DNA from: Methanosarcina sp. MSH10X1
Lineage (GTDB): Archaea; Halobacteriota; Methanosarcinia; Methanosarcinales; Methanosarcinaceae
Direction of reading: 5' to 3'
Length of the DNA stretch: 64,000 bases
NCBI RefSeq assembly: GCF_004099695.1
Contig: NZ_SCHL01000007.1
Span: 1-64,000, forward strand
Made by a program: the position numbers and the translations under genes. Each line of letters opens with the position of its first letter. Positions within the stretch are counted from its first letter, which is position 1. Shown here in pieces: positions 55,381 through 63,716 of this stretch. Below the pieces are notes generated by a model, which did not search any database, had not been told where the DNA came from, and saw nothing but the letters and a program-made list of their open reading frames with translations.

Positions 55381-55796
55381 ACAATGTAGAAAGATTAGAA
55401 GAAATTTATGAAAAATTAGCATATTCGATATTTAACAGAAGTGGTACAAAAATTCGTCCTGATCACTTATCATATTCCTTTACTCTCAGCGATAACTTTT
55501 TTCCTGCTGCAAGAAGAATCATCTGACAAATCTCCTCAGAACTCGAATATGGGATGCTGGTAACCAGCGAAATGCTCTGAAGCTACCCTGGTTGTAAATT
55601 TCAAACTTTCTGGATTGAAACTAACTGAATAGTAAAACTAATTTTATTTATTGACTAACCGGCTCCCAATGTCAATCAACGAGAAAAGGATAATAGACAT
55701 TCTCCCCTTCAACGCGGACACAAATTATAAATATATATCTTAAAGAAGATTGCTATTCTTTATAAGCAGAATTTACGCGCTTCGGAGAAAAAAACT
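55381..55796 (+). promoter_or_regulatory. Spacer with TATA-like box for the DUF1624 gene
   Basis: No ORF. AAATTATAAATATATA (~55722-55737) is the best TATA-like box, ~60 bases upstream of ATG 55797, and preceded by a purine stretch. The promoter call rests on composition and distance only. The rest of the spacer holds nothing recognisable. Confidence 0.3.
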
Positions 55797-56561
55797 ATGA
55801 CCAGGTATACAGGCCGTTTCTGGGAGATTGATTGTCTGCGAGGATTTGCCGTCCTCCTGATGCTTCTATACCACTTTCTTTATGACCTGGATTTTTTCGA
55901 ACTTGCGGATATTCAGCTCAGATCCGGCCTTATACTTTATGCAGGCAGGTTCTCAGCTTTACTTTTCATCCTTATCTCAGGAACTGCCCTTTCTATAAGC
56001 CACTCAAGAGCCCTTAATAAAAAATTCAGCGGAACTGGAACAGAAAACTTCTCAAAATACCTGAAAAGAGGGCTCAAACTTTATTTAATGGGGCTTTTGC
56101 TCACAGGTATAACCTGGATCTTTTTACCTGAAGAGTACATTGCCTTCGGAATCCTGCACTTTTTTGGAGTTTCGGCAGTACTTGTATATCCCTTCCTGAA
56201 ATATGGGAAAGAAAATTTATTCTTCAGCCTGTTCTTCGGCTTTTCGGGGCTTTATCTGAAGAATATAACTTTTGGGTTTTCCAGCCTGCTCTGGCTAGGT
56301 TTCACTCCCGAGAACTTCAAAACCCTTGATTACTTTCCTATATTTCCCTGGTTTGGAGTACTGCTCGCAGGAGTTTTCCTGGGAAACTATCTGTACACAG
56401 GCGGGAAAAGACAATTTGAAATCCCCTATACCGGGAAAAACCCTCTTTTCAGGCTATTTTCCGGAGTAGGGCGGTATTCTCTGGTTATATACTTCATTCA
56501 TCAGCCAGTCTTTCTCGGATTGCTATTCCTGAGCGGGCTACTAAGTCCGGACATAATATGA
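55797..56561 (+). CDS. DUF1624 / heparan-alpha-glucosaminide N-acetyltransferase-like membrane protein
   Basis: 254 residues, about seven to eight membrane helices. The N-terminus RFWEIDCLRGFAVLLMLLYH has the R-G-(x)-A/V...H pattern of acyltransferase-3/DUF1624 membrane enzymes. LISGTALSISHSR and, near the end, YSLVIYFIHQPVF (H at ~240) match the rest of the family pattern. The human family member acetylates the glucosamine of heparan sulphate across a membrane. By analogy this could acetylate a surface sugar, but a substrate cannot be read from sequence. It is a stand-alone gene. Confidence 0.8.
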   Translation: MTRYTGRFWEIDCLRGFAVLLMLLYHFLYDLDFFELADIQLRSGLILYAGRFSALLFILISGTALSISHSRALNKKFSGTGTENFSKYLKRGLKLYLMGLLLTGITWIFLPEEYIAFGILHFFGVSAVLVYPFLKYGKENLFFSLFFGFSGLYLKNITFGFSSLLWLGFTPENFKTLDYFPIFPWFGVLLAGVFLGNYLYTGGKRQFEIPYTGKNPLFRLFSGVGRYSLVIYFIHQPVFLGLLFLSGLLSPDII

Positions 56562-56826
56562 GAACTACTTAAAATTAGATTAAAGAATATCTTTTTGCCG
56601 ACTTATCTTTGAGATTTCATCTCAACTCTAAATTGCCAGTATATCTAAAACCTGCTGGTTTTATATATCATCTAACCTACGTATTTGCATATTTGCTTGC
56701 ATGTACTGATATGCTGATCAATTTTAACCTGCTCCCCAAAAATGATTAGGATATATAGTCAGAAGTAAATCGACCCCTATTTTCAACCCGATAAAAGATC
56801 AGGAAGCACAAAACCAAAAACAGAAG

Positions 56827-57141
56827 ATGGAGAAAAGAATGTATCTGGAAATTGCGATGTTTGCTTATTTTGTAGTTCTTTTCCTTACACTCCGGGACAT
56901 CCGGATCTTTAAAAGAACAGGTTATCGTTCTTACAGGAAAGGAGCCATGAAGGGACTTGCAGCTTCTTCCCTGGTATTAATAGGAGCAATCATTGTTGGG
57001 GCAAAACCGGAGCTTGGGCTGCTCTTTGTATTACTAGGACTGTTTATCAATCGTAAAGGAGTAAGAAGAGAGCGTGTTTTTACTGGCGCAGGAACTCTTG
57101 ACCGGTTTCTTGGGAAAACAGATTATCTAAAGAGGAAATAA
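56827..57141 (+). CDS. Small membrane protein, function unknown
   Basis: 104 residues from ATG 56827; ATG 56839 (MYLEIAMFAYFVVLFLTL) is an alternative. Three hydrophobic segments lie at ~7-22, ~46-60 and ~65-78 (LEIAMFAYFVVLFLTL, ASSLVLIGAIIVGA, LGLLFVLLGLFIN). Basic K/R stretches border them (RTGYRSYRKGAMKG, RKGVRRERV). The coding character is good but no family is recognised. Its relation to the neighbouring DUF1624 and ribosomal genes is unclear. A 14-bp palindrome (tatgcttaagcata, 57146-57159) follows a few bases downstream. Confidence 0.65.
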   Translation: MEKRMYLEIAMFAYFVVLFLTLRDIRIFKRTGYRSYRKGAMKGLAASSLVLIGAIIVGAKPELGLLFVLLGLFINRKGVRRERVFTGAGTLDRFLGKTDYLKRK

Positions 57142-57576
57142 AATATATGCTTAAGCATAAGAATATATTTAAACCCATGATATATTAATTGTCATATAAT
57201 GAGATTATACTCAAAATGTAACTATTGACGCTCCAACAATGCTGCGAGAAAACATATTTAAAGGAGAATTGTCAGCACCTGTTACACGCTAAACTAAATG
57301 AGAGAAAGAATGATAAGCACCACAGCTTTAGACGGGATTATCGACCCCAAAACTTATAAATCTCAAGTGACCTATTAGTCGACAAAATCATTATCAACCA
57401 AATTTTTACATCCAGTTTCCGCTAAACCAATCAATTCGAGAGAAGGAAATAGACATTAAAGTTATTTTCTGCCTCGGCTTCACGTTAACCATAATTCACA
57501 GGAAAACATGTGAGATAAACTAGAAGTAGAATTGAATAACTGGACTAAAAAAGTAAATTATCCAAGAGGAGATACA
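57142..57576. other. Spacer upstream of the rps17e operon, with palindrome
   Basis: Contains the palindrome TATGCTTAAGCATA (57146-57159) just after the 56827 gene, which could be a terminator. An A/T box aatatatttaaa (57162-57173) could be a TATA element, though it is ~400 bases from the ORF start. GAGGAGAT (57567-57574) is the ribosome binding site of rps17e. No additional gene is seen. Confidence 0.4.
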
Positions 57577-57771
57577 ATGGGAAATATAAGACAGACAAAC
57601 ATAAAAAGAATAGCATTCGGATTGATTGAAAACCACGGAGATGTCTTCACAAAAGATTTTGAAACCAACAAGACGCTTGTAACAAAATACACAACCATTG
57701 AAAGCAAAGTAATAAGAAACAGAGTTGCAGGGTATGTTACAAGAAAAGTTGCACGCATGAAAGTATACTGA
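57577..57771 (+). CDS. rps17e: 30S ribosomal protein S17e
   Basis: 64 residues: [20 protein letters not shown] is a near-complete match to the archaeal S17e N-terminus, and the C-terminal [18 protein letters not shown] is also typical. ATG 57577 follows GAGGAGAT by two bases, so the ORF beginning at 57532 ([13 protein letters not shown]) is extended wrongly. S17e is a small-subunit ribosomal protein of archaea and eukaryotes. It is followed 41 bp later by dapA, a common methanosarcinal order, so ribosome and lysine synthesis genes are cotranscribed here. Confidence 0.95.
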   Translation: MGNIRQTNIKRIAFGLIENHGDVFTKDFETNKTLVTKYTTIESKVIRNRVAGYVTRKVARMKVY

Positions 57772-57812
57772 GTAGAGGATTTACTTCCGGGACACAGGTG
57801 GGGATATCTGAC

Positions 57813-58688
57813 ATGTTTGAAGGAGCAATGCCTGCCCTGATAACTCCTTTCACGAAGGATGACAGGATTGACAGGGAAGGCCTACGAAGGAATATTGAAT
57901 TTGTTGAAGAGGGAGGAGTTGCAGGAATTGTGCCCTGTGGCACTACCGGAGAATCCGCAACTCTTTCCGCATCTGAGCATCAAGAAGTAATAGATATTGC
58001 GGTAGAGTACTCAAAAGTTCCTGTGATTGCAGGAACAGGCTCAAACAATACAGGAGAAGCTCTCCTGTTTACAGAACACGCTGCAGATGCGGGTGTTGAT
58101 GGTGTGCTTCTTATTTCTCCCTATTATAACAAGCCAAATCCTGCAGGCCTGCTTGCACACTTCAAGAAAATTGCAGAATCAGTAGATATTCCCATGATTC
58201 TTTATAATGTCCCCTCTCGTACAGGGCAGGACATGCCAGTAGAGGTCATTGTTGAACTTGCAAAAGTTGAAAATATCGTGGGAATTAAGGAAGCCAGCGG
58301 AAACGTTGGCAAAGTTTCCCAGATTCTGGAAAGTACTGTAGATGAGGATTTTGTGGTTCTTTCAGGTGAGGATAGTTTGACTCTTCCGATTCTTTCTGTA
58401 GGAGGTCAAGGAGTCATTTCTGTTGCTGCAAATATAGTACCTGATAGGATGTCAAGAATGGTAAATGCAGCTCTTTCCGGAGACTACGAAACAGCGCGAA
58501 AGATCCATTTTGAGATTGCCCCTCTGATTCGTGCCCTTTTTCTGGAAACGAACCCGATCCCAGTTAAAAAAGCTGCAGAACTTGCAGGCCTTGCAAGCGG
58601 GCACCTGAGACTTCCACTCGCACCCCTTAGCGAGACAAACGCCAATAAGATCGTAGATGAACTCAGGAAACTGGAGGTTATGGAATGA
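57813..58688 (+). CDS. dapA: 4-hydroxy-tetrahydrodipicolinate synthase
   Basis: 291 residues from ATG 57813 (MFEGAMPALITPF), with GGTGGGG nine bases upstream; GTG 57798 is less likely. TIM barrel with Schiff-base lysine in VGIKEASGNVGKV and GTTGESATLS (Thr, Tyr loop; the catalytic tyrosine lies in LISPYYNKPN and LYNVPSRTG). The enzyme condenses pyruvate with aspartate semialdehyde in lysine/diaminopimelate synthesis. It overlaps dapB by four bases (ATGA). The length is normal for the family. Confidence 0.97.
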   Translation: MFEGAMPALITPFTKDDRIDREGLRRNIEFVEEGGVAGIVPCGTTGESATLSASEHQEVIDIAVEYSKVPVIAGTGSNNTGEALLFTEHAADAGVDGVLLISPYYNKPNPAGLLAHFKKIAESVDIPMILYNVPSRTGQDMPVEVIVELAKVENIVGIKEASGNVGKVSQILESTVDEDFVVLSGEDSLTLPILSVGGQGVISVAANIVPDRMSRMVNAALSGDYETARKIHFEIAPLIRALFLETNPIPVKKAAELAGLASGHLRLPLAPLSETNANKIVDELRKLEVME

Positions 58689-59476
58689 TTAATGCAGCAG
58701 TACTCGGAGCCTGTGGTAGGATGGGCTCTTTAATCATAGAAAATATTACCACCTCTCCGGATATGCAGCTTGTTGCTGCTTTTGATATCAATAATTTTGG
58801 AAAGGATGTGGGAGAATTTGCCCATACCGGGAACCTGGGAGTTCAGATCTCGGACGTTAAGGATCTTGAAGCTGTCCTGGAAAAAAGCAAGGCTGATGTT
58901 CTTATTGACTTCACGGCTGCCGGCGCAACCGTAGTTAACGCTCCAATCGCAGCCAGAACCGGAGTAAATCTAATAATAGGTACTACAGGACTAACTCCAG
59001 AGCAGCGATCAGTAATTGATGACGCTATCCAGAAAGGCCAGGTAAGTGCCGTTATCTCGCCAAATTACTCAGTAGGCGTTAACGTCTTTTTCAAGATAAT
59101 CAGAGAAGCTGCAAAATACCTTGCAGACTATGACATCGAAATTATAGAAGCTCACCATAACCAGAAAAAAGATGCCCCAAGCGGAACAGCACTTAGGGCA
59201 GCTGATGTTATAAGTGAGGCTCTGGGTGGAAAGGAGTACGTCTACGGCAGAGAAGGTATTGCCCCACGCGGAAAAGAAATCGGAATCCATGGAGTCCGTG
59301 CCGGAGATATCACAGGTGACCACACTGTCCTTTTCGCAGGCAATTCCGAGAGGATTGAGGTAAGGCACATGGCTCACTCCCGCCAGATCTTTGCCAAAGG
59401 TGCAGTGCGTGCAGCCGAATGGGTCTGCAAGCAAAACCCTGGAATTTATTCCATGGATGATGTGCTCGGTTTATAA
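58685..59476 (+). CDS. dapB: 4-hydroxy-tetrahydrodipicolinate reductase
   Basis: 263 residues. The N-terminal INAAVLGACGRMGSLIIENI holds the GxxGxxG NAD(P) site. DFTAAGATV, IGTTGLTPEQ and the catalytic EAHHNQKKDAPSGTALRAAD (H-H and K-D-A-P-S-G-T) are present. It reduces the dapA product to tetrahydrodipicolinate. Its start overlaps the dapA stop (ATGA), so translation is coupled. The window contains no further lysine genes downstream. Confidence 0.97.
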   Translation: MINAAVLGACGRMGSLIIENITTSPDMQLVAAFDINNFGKDVGEFAHTGNLGVQISDVKDLEAVLEKSKADVLIDFTAAGATVVNAPIAARTGVNLIIGTTGLTPEQRSVIDDAIQKGQVSAVISPNYSVGVNVFFKIIREAAKYLADYDIEIIEAHHNQKKDAPSGTALRAADVISEALGGKEYVYGREGIAPRGKEIGIHGVRAGDITGDHTVLFAGNSERIEVRHMAHSRQIFAKGAVRAAEWVCKQNPGIYSMDDVLGL

Positions 59477-59674
59477 AACAACATTTAAACAGGCACTTTG
59501 AGAAGCTTTAGAATACAGGTATGGGTGCTGAATTTCCGGATCAGACCCATCTGCATTTCCAATCTAAGACAAAATTATTTACTTTCTTTTTTCTAGTCAT
59601 GTTTAACTTGACCCAGATCAGACTTATCTTTAGAACATTAATAATGAAGATAGGATCGCTCAATTAAGGTAGGA

Positions 59675-60094
59675 TCACTCACGGCTGAAGATTAGTCCTG
59701 AACTCAAGTTTTCAATCCTGTCCCCAATAACGACATTTCCCTGTATTCCCAGCTTTTTTCCCCTGTACCAATTTCCATGAATACGGAGCCTATCCCCTGC
59801 TGAGATGAGGCAGAGACCGTGATAAAGCACAACTACGATTTTTCCTTCGTATTCAATCGAGAAGATACTTTCATATTTGCTTCCGATGCCTCCAAAGACG
59901 ATAATAAAAGGTATACCAAGAAAAAAGGATGGACGTTCATAGATTCTGGAATCAACACATGCTTTGACTTCATCTCCAAACTCCTCAGTATCTTTTTTCA
60001 TTTTTCCCTCTTCATTTTTGGTTTTTGAATCCTCAGAAAGATATATAACATCAATAACGTCAGGATTAGTTTCAAAATCACCTTCTTTTCGCAT
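59675..60094 (-). CDS. Uncharacterised protein with OB-fold-like C-terminus
   Basis: About 139 residues. ATG 60094 (MRKEGDFETNPDVIDVIYLS) is preferred: GTGAGG lies six bases upstream, whereas GTG 60106 would start within it. The N-terminal ~60 residues are charged. The C-terminal half (LCLISAGDRLRIHGNWYRGK) has the strand pattern and G-rich turns of an OB-fold, suggesting nucleic acid or ligand binding (inference). The gene stands alone on the minus strand between dapB and the Tfx gene. No family is recognised. Confidence 0.6.
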   Translation of the reverse strand: MRKEGDFETNPDVIDVIYLSEDSKTKNEEGKMKKDTEEFGDEVKACVDSRIYERPSFFLGIPFIIVFGGIGSKYESIFSIEYEGKIVVVLYHGLCLISAGDRLRIHGNWYRGKKLGIQGNVVIGDRIENLSSGLIFSRE

Positions 60095-60339
60095 AAAAAG
60101 CCTCACTGGTCCTGCAGTTTAAGTTTATGTTTCTTAAATTAATTTAAGACTTAACTCTTAAAAAATATTAATTTATTGGGCAATTTTTAATGCTTCTATA
60201 TATTTTTTACGGACAGGTCATTAAATTATTCCTGGGAAACATTTATAATTTTTTAAAAAGAAGATCTTTTTAAAACAAATAGTTCTAAAAAACTTTCGGA
60301 GCAGAAACCTATAAATAGTCAACATTTAGATGTTTACTT

Positions 60340-60789
60340 ATGTTCCTTCCGGCAGGCGAAAAACAGTTTGAATTCTGGGTTCTGCGCCGAAATGGGCTTC
60401 CGAATATCAATATTGCAAAGCGTTTCGGAGTCTCCAGGCAGGCAGTCTCGCGAGCCCTTCTTAGTATGGACAAGCGCATTGAAGAAGTCCTGTTTGAAAT
60501 GGCCAGAGCAAACAGGATCGAAGTCGAAAAATTGGACCCAAAGAAAGGGATACTCTTCGGAAAATCGATACCCTTCAAAGCCAACGCAATAATTTTTGTC
60601 TCGGTAAAACATGGAATGCAGGTCTGGTATGAACACGAAGGAGAATGCAGGTCTTGCGAGAGGTACAGAGAATGTATCGAACTTCTCTGGGACTTTGCAG
60701 ATGAAATGCAGCTCAAACTCCATAGCACGAATGATCCCACAAAAGTAGCTGATGAGCTCTTTAAGAAATTAAAAGAATCGATCGAATAG
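60340..60789 (+). CDS. Tfx-family DNA-binding protein
   Basis: 149 residues. The N-terminal helix-turn-helix is of sigma-region-4 type (GLPNINIAKRFGVSRQAVSR). The C-terminal Tfx domain contains HEGECRSCERYRECIELLWD with Cys pairs that may bind a metal. Tfx was described as a DNA-binding activator candidate at the molybdenum formylmethanofuran dehydrogenase operon of Methanothermobacter. It sits 21 bp upstream of a tandem DUF1673 array in the same orientation, so control of that array is possible. The start ATG 60340 lacks a clear ribosome binding site and may be leaderless. Confidence 0.9.
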   Translation: MFLPAGEKQFEFWVLRRNGLPNINIAKRFGVSRQAVSRALLSMDKRIEEVLFEMARANRIEVEKLDPKKGILFGKSIPFKANAIIFVSVKHGMQVWYEHEGECRSCERYRECIELLWDFADEMQLKLHSTNDPTKVADELFKKLKESIE

Positions 60790-60810
60790 GCCTGACTAAA
60801 GGCAGGTACA

Positions 60811-61530
60811 ATGGGGGAAATGGTAGCAGTGAACATAGTCATAAAGAGTATAAGGAAACTGATGGGATGGTGCCCGAATGTAAAAGCGCTTGAAACCCAA
60901 CATTCCATCTGCTCTGAATATTTGGAAGCGAATAGTCAATCAAGGGGGAAAGATGCCGAAAATTCACCGATTTCATCTCCCAGCTGGTGGAACAAACGAC
61001 ATAATAGGGTATTAATAATGTCCTCCGGGCTTACCCTCTTTTCCATATATTTGATTATATTTCAGGGAGTCCGTCCCATGGATAAAGGTTTCATGTTTGG
61101 GTTAATTATCGGAACTATTTTTAATCTGCTCTTTTGTATCTGGAGCTGGCATTATCTGGATAACATAAAGAACTCAAGCAGAAAAATAAAAATAATAACT
61201 GTATCATCAAAATGGAGAGTTATAAATCAAATACTATCCTTGGCATTACTGTATCTCTTATTTTCACAATTTAATTGGGGATTCATTTTGTTTTTAATCT
61301 CTGCTTTTTCTTTGATAGTTTTGTTGTACTACTTTAAGTTTGATTTATCGCCTCTAATGTTACTTCTTTACTTCGGTTCGCGCAACATGGCACTTATATC
61401 TGGACTTTGTTTGACAGCTTATCTGTATTATTTTACAGATATATACTGGGAAAAGAAGAATAAAAAAACCGTGCTTATTTACGGGCGTAACATGCCAGAG
61501 ATCCACATTGTAAATATGGGGATGGAGTAA
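60811..61530 (+). CDS. DUF1673 membrane protein (array copy 1)
   Basis: 239 residues. The N-terminal signature IRKLMGWCPNVKALETQ is the DUF1673 hallmark, with W-C-P in a short basic amphipathic segment. After a polar stretch of ~40 residues, four to five hydrophobic segments follow (SSGLTLFSIYLIIFQG, FMFGLIIGTIFNLLFCIW, FILFLISAFSLIVLLYY). The last ~25 residues (DIYWEKKNKKTVLIYGRNMP) are shared with the next copies. Function is unknown; the family is best known from Methanosarcina. Alternative starts at ATG 60820 or nearby cannot be excluded. Confidence 0.85.
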   Translation: MGEMVAVNIVIKSIRKLMGWCPNVKALETQHSICSEYLEANSQSRGKDAENSPISSPSWWNKRHNRVLIMSSGLTLFSIYLIIFQGVRPMDKGFMFGLIIGTIFNLLFCIWSWHYLDNIKNSSRKIKIITVSSKWRVINQILSLALLYLLFSQFNWGFILFLISAFSLIVLLYYFKFDLSPLMLLLYFGSRNMALISGLCLTAYLYYFTDIYWEKKNKKTVLIYGRNMPEIHIVNMGME

Positions 61531-61535
61531 CGACT

Positions 61536-62135
61536 ATGATCATGAAATACATCAAAAAGCTAATGGGATGGTGCCCGAACACCAAAACATATGAAGCTGA
61601 AGCCAGAAGACATTTTAGCCTTGGAAATTTTGATTCCGATATTCCAGACAGAGCAAGGGGAGAAAACGGAGATTTAAAGAACTCTGGATGGCTCCAGAGA
61701 GAAAGCAATCAAATTCTTCTATTTGCTATTTTTTTAACATTTGTTCATCTCCTTATATACAATCACATGGGCCTTCTCCCATCCCTTTTCTCATCATTAC
61801 CTCCCCTATTTTATTTTGTATTTTACTGGAATAAGCGGATTCAACGGTTCAACGACATTGCAAGAAAACCTATTGTCCGTTATGTCTCTAAAGTATCATA
61901 TCTTTGGGTTTTGATAATCATGATTTTTATTGCTCTGCTTCTGTTGCTCAGTTATATGATAAGGCAATCCTGGCACTCAGTCTTATTCGGACTTTCAATT
62001 CTTTTGTTCTTTACATGGGGTTTCTATATTCAGTTAATTTACTGGGAAAGGAGAAATCACATGAAAATTTATGTAAAACATGAAAATAGCCTCGAGAAGA
62101 TGTATGCTGTTGGGGAAAAAGAGGGAGAACTATGA
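61536..62135 (+). CDS. DUF1673 membrane protein (array copy 2)
   Basis: 199 residues from ATG 61536 (MIMKYIKKLMGWCPNTKTYE), 5 bp after copy 1. The signature is followed by a charged linker (IPDRARGENGDLKNSGW) and four membrane segments (ILLFAIFLTFVHLLIYN, LFSSLPPLFYFVFYW, LWVLIIMIFIALLLLLSYM, SVLFGLSILLFFTW). The tail IQLIYWERRNHMKIYVKHEN is shared with copies 1 and 3. Its 3' end overlaps copy 3 by ATGA. Membrane protein of unknown function. Confidence 0.87.
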   Translation: MIMKYIKKLMGWCPNTKTYEAEARRHFSLGNFDSDIPDRARGENGDLKNSGWLQRESNQILLFAIFLTFVHLLIYNHMGLLPSLFSSLPPLFYFVFYWNKRIQRFNDIARKPIVRYVSKVSYLWVLIIMIFIALLLLLSYMIRQSWHSVLFGLSILLFFTWGFYIQLIYWERRNHMKIYVKHENSLEKMYAVGEKEGEL

Positions 62136-62725
62136 GCCTTAAAGTCGAAACCATAAAAAGACTGATGAGCTGGTGCCCAAATGCAAAAGCACATGAGGCA
62201 AGACAACCTATTAACTTTGAAAGTTTTGAATCTGGTATTTCGAGTAGATCAAGTGGAGATGACGAAAAACAGAAAAATCCTGGATGGTTTCGGAAAACAA
62301 GTATCCGAACTTTTTTAATTACCACATTTTTTACACTCACATATCTCCCAATAATTAAGCAATTAGGTGTAAACCTGATTTTTCTACTTGCCGGATCTTT
62401 AGTTTCTTTGTTTTTCATTATATTTGACTGGAATGCTCAAATGCAAAGATATGATATTCTGATAAAACAACCAGTAATCGATTATTCAGGTAAGAAAAAC
62501 CTGTATTATATACTCGCATATACGTTCATGATTGTGATTTTCTACTTTAAAGGTCAAGAACTCGCTATGCAAGCAATATTTTCACTATTGGGAGGTTCTC
62601 TGGTTGCTATGTGGCTTAGTTATTTCCAGCTAATATATTGGGAGAAAAAGAACCACAAAACTATTTATTATGGCAAAAAGCATGGGACCTGGAAATCTTC
62701 GTATCTCATTATGGAGAAAAAATAA
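62132..62725 (+). CDS. DUF1673 membrane protein (array copy 3)
   Basis: 197 residues from ATG 62132 (MSLKVETIKRLMSWCPNAKA), overlapping copy 2 by four bases, with GGGAG upstream. It has the same order as copy 2: signature, polar linker (SSRSSGDDEKQKNPGWF), four hydrophobic segments, then FQLIYWEKKNHKTIYYGKKH. A Gly in the signature is replaced by Ser (SWCP). The polarity and spacing of the linker are conserved although residues vary, as expected after tandem duplication. Confidence 0.87.
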   Translation: MSLKVETIKRLMSWCPNAKAHEARQPINFESFESGISSRSSGDDEKQKNPGWFRKTSIRTFLITTFFTLTYLPIIKQLGVNLIFLLAGSLVSLFFIIFDWNAQMQRYDILIKQPVIDYSGKKNLYYILAYTFMIVIFYFKGQELAMQAIFSLLGGSLVAMWLSYFQLIYWEKKNHKTIYYGKKHGTWKSSYLIMEKK

Positions 62726-62833
62726 ATGCCTACTAAAGCTGCTACTTTTGAACAAATCAAAAGTTCATGTGTTGGTGCCCAGCCTGTAAGAAAATGGTAC
62801 GATATAAGTTGGACTCTTACTACTCATAATTAG
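62726..62833 (+). pseudogene. Frameshifted DUF1673 remnant in the array
   Basis: ATG 62726 begins at the stop of copy 3 and reads FEQIK, like other DUF1673 N-termini. The signature KKFMCWCPACKK then appears only in another frame. One extra A in the AAAA run at ~62758-62762 would join the two (ATC-AAA-AAG-TTC). The rest of a DUF1673 protein is absent; both frames stop within ~110 bp. It is a truncated, frameshifted fifth copy. Confidence 0.75.
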
Positions 62834-62893
62834 ACGAAATCTCGGCTGCCGAGATAAAATCACTCATTGTAAGGCATTGTGAGGGTGCATGAA

Positions 62894-63643
62894 ATGGTTT
62901 TTGAGGAACACTTCAAAAAGCTGTTGGGCTGGTGCCCAATGAAAGGTTATCTTAAGAAAGATGGGCAGGAAGGCTGCTTCCCTGAATTTAAATTAGAAAA
63001 TAGGAATATTCAGTTAGTACCATCATCCCTGGGTCTGCACGAAAGTGGAATTCTTAAGGTGAGGGCTAGTCTCTTTGACGGGAGATGGATATTATGGATA
63101 TTAATAATCACTTTTTTCACAATAATAGTCTCATTATTTTTCTGGACATATAGTCCTGAAGGCTCTTATTTAGTCATTTTTTCAGGCCTTATTATGTTCC
63201 TTATGCCTCTCATGATATTTCTTAACCATCCAAATACTGCTTCAGTAATGCCCGGAAAAATCATGATTAAGAAACCTATGCGTAAGTTAGTTGTGATCAA
63301 AAAAGAGGAGATTAAACAAATCTCAGTAAAAAGGATAGGGAATCGTTTCGGTTGCTGGCTGATACGCCTAGTTTGCGTAATCTGGATACCATTTTACTTT
63401 AAAAAAGAGATAATGACAACTTTGTACGATCTGAAAATGTCATTTCCAGACTACATCGAACTCAGTCAATTTCTGAGACAGCTTGCATTACTAACAATGT
63501 TCTTTATAATGTTTTACAACAACGAACTCATGGCGCCTTATCAGCAGGCTCTTGAAGTAACCACAAACTCAAACCTGAGAATCTGGTTGTATACCGAAGA
63601 ACCTGAAAAACTTACCACGATCCTCAGAAACGAGAGTGAATAA
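62894..63643 (+). CDS. DUF1673 membrane protein (array copy 4, divergent)
   Basis: About 249 residues. ATG 62894 (MVFEEHFKKLLGWCP) has GAGGGTG six bases upstream; GTG 62879 is a weaker alternative. The LLGWCPMKGY signature is kept. The polar linker is longer (~60 residues). Four or five membrane segments follow (GRWILWILIITFFTIIVSLF, YLVIFSGLIMFLMPLMIF, LIRLVCVIWIPFYF, LALLTMFFIMFYNN). The C-terminus ends in RIWLYTEEPEKLTTI, unlike the YWE..N tail of copies 1-3. It is a more divergent or chimeric family member, last intact gene of the array. Confidence 0.82.
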   Translation: MVFEEHFKKLLGWCPMKGYLKKDGQEGCFPEFKLENRNIQLVPSSLGLHESGILKVRASLFDGRWILWILIITFFTIIVSLFFWTYSPEGSYLVIFSGLIMFLMPLMIFLNHPNTASVMPGKIMIKKPMRKLVVIKKEEIKQISVKRIGNRFGCWLIRLVCVIWIPFYFKKEIMTTLYDLKMSFPDYIELSQFLRQLALLTMFFIMFYNNELMAPYQQALEVTTNSNLRIWLYTEEPEKLTTILRNESE

Positions 63644-63716
63644 GAAAAGAGATAGAAAGGGAAAAGAAATTGTAATTCTCTGGAGACTTAATTATCTGGA
63701 AAATACAATTAAACTC

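Noticed and set aside
57532-57576. N-terminal extension of the S17e frame
   Set aside because: Ribosome binding site and family start both point to ATG 57577.
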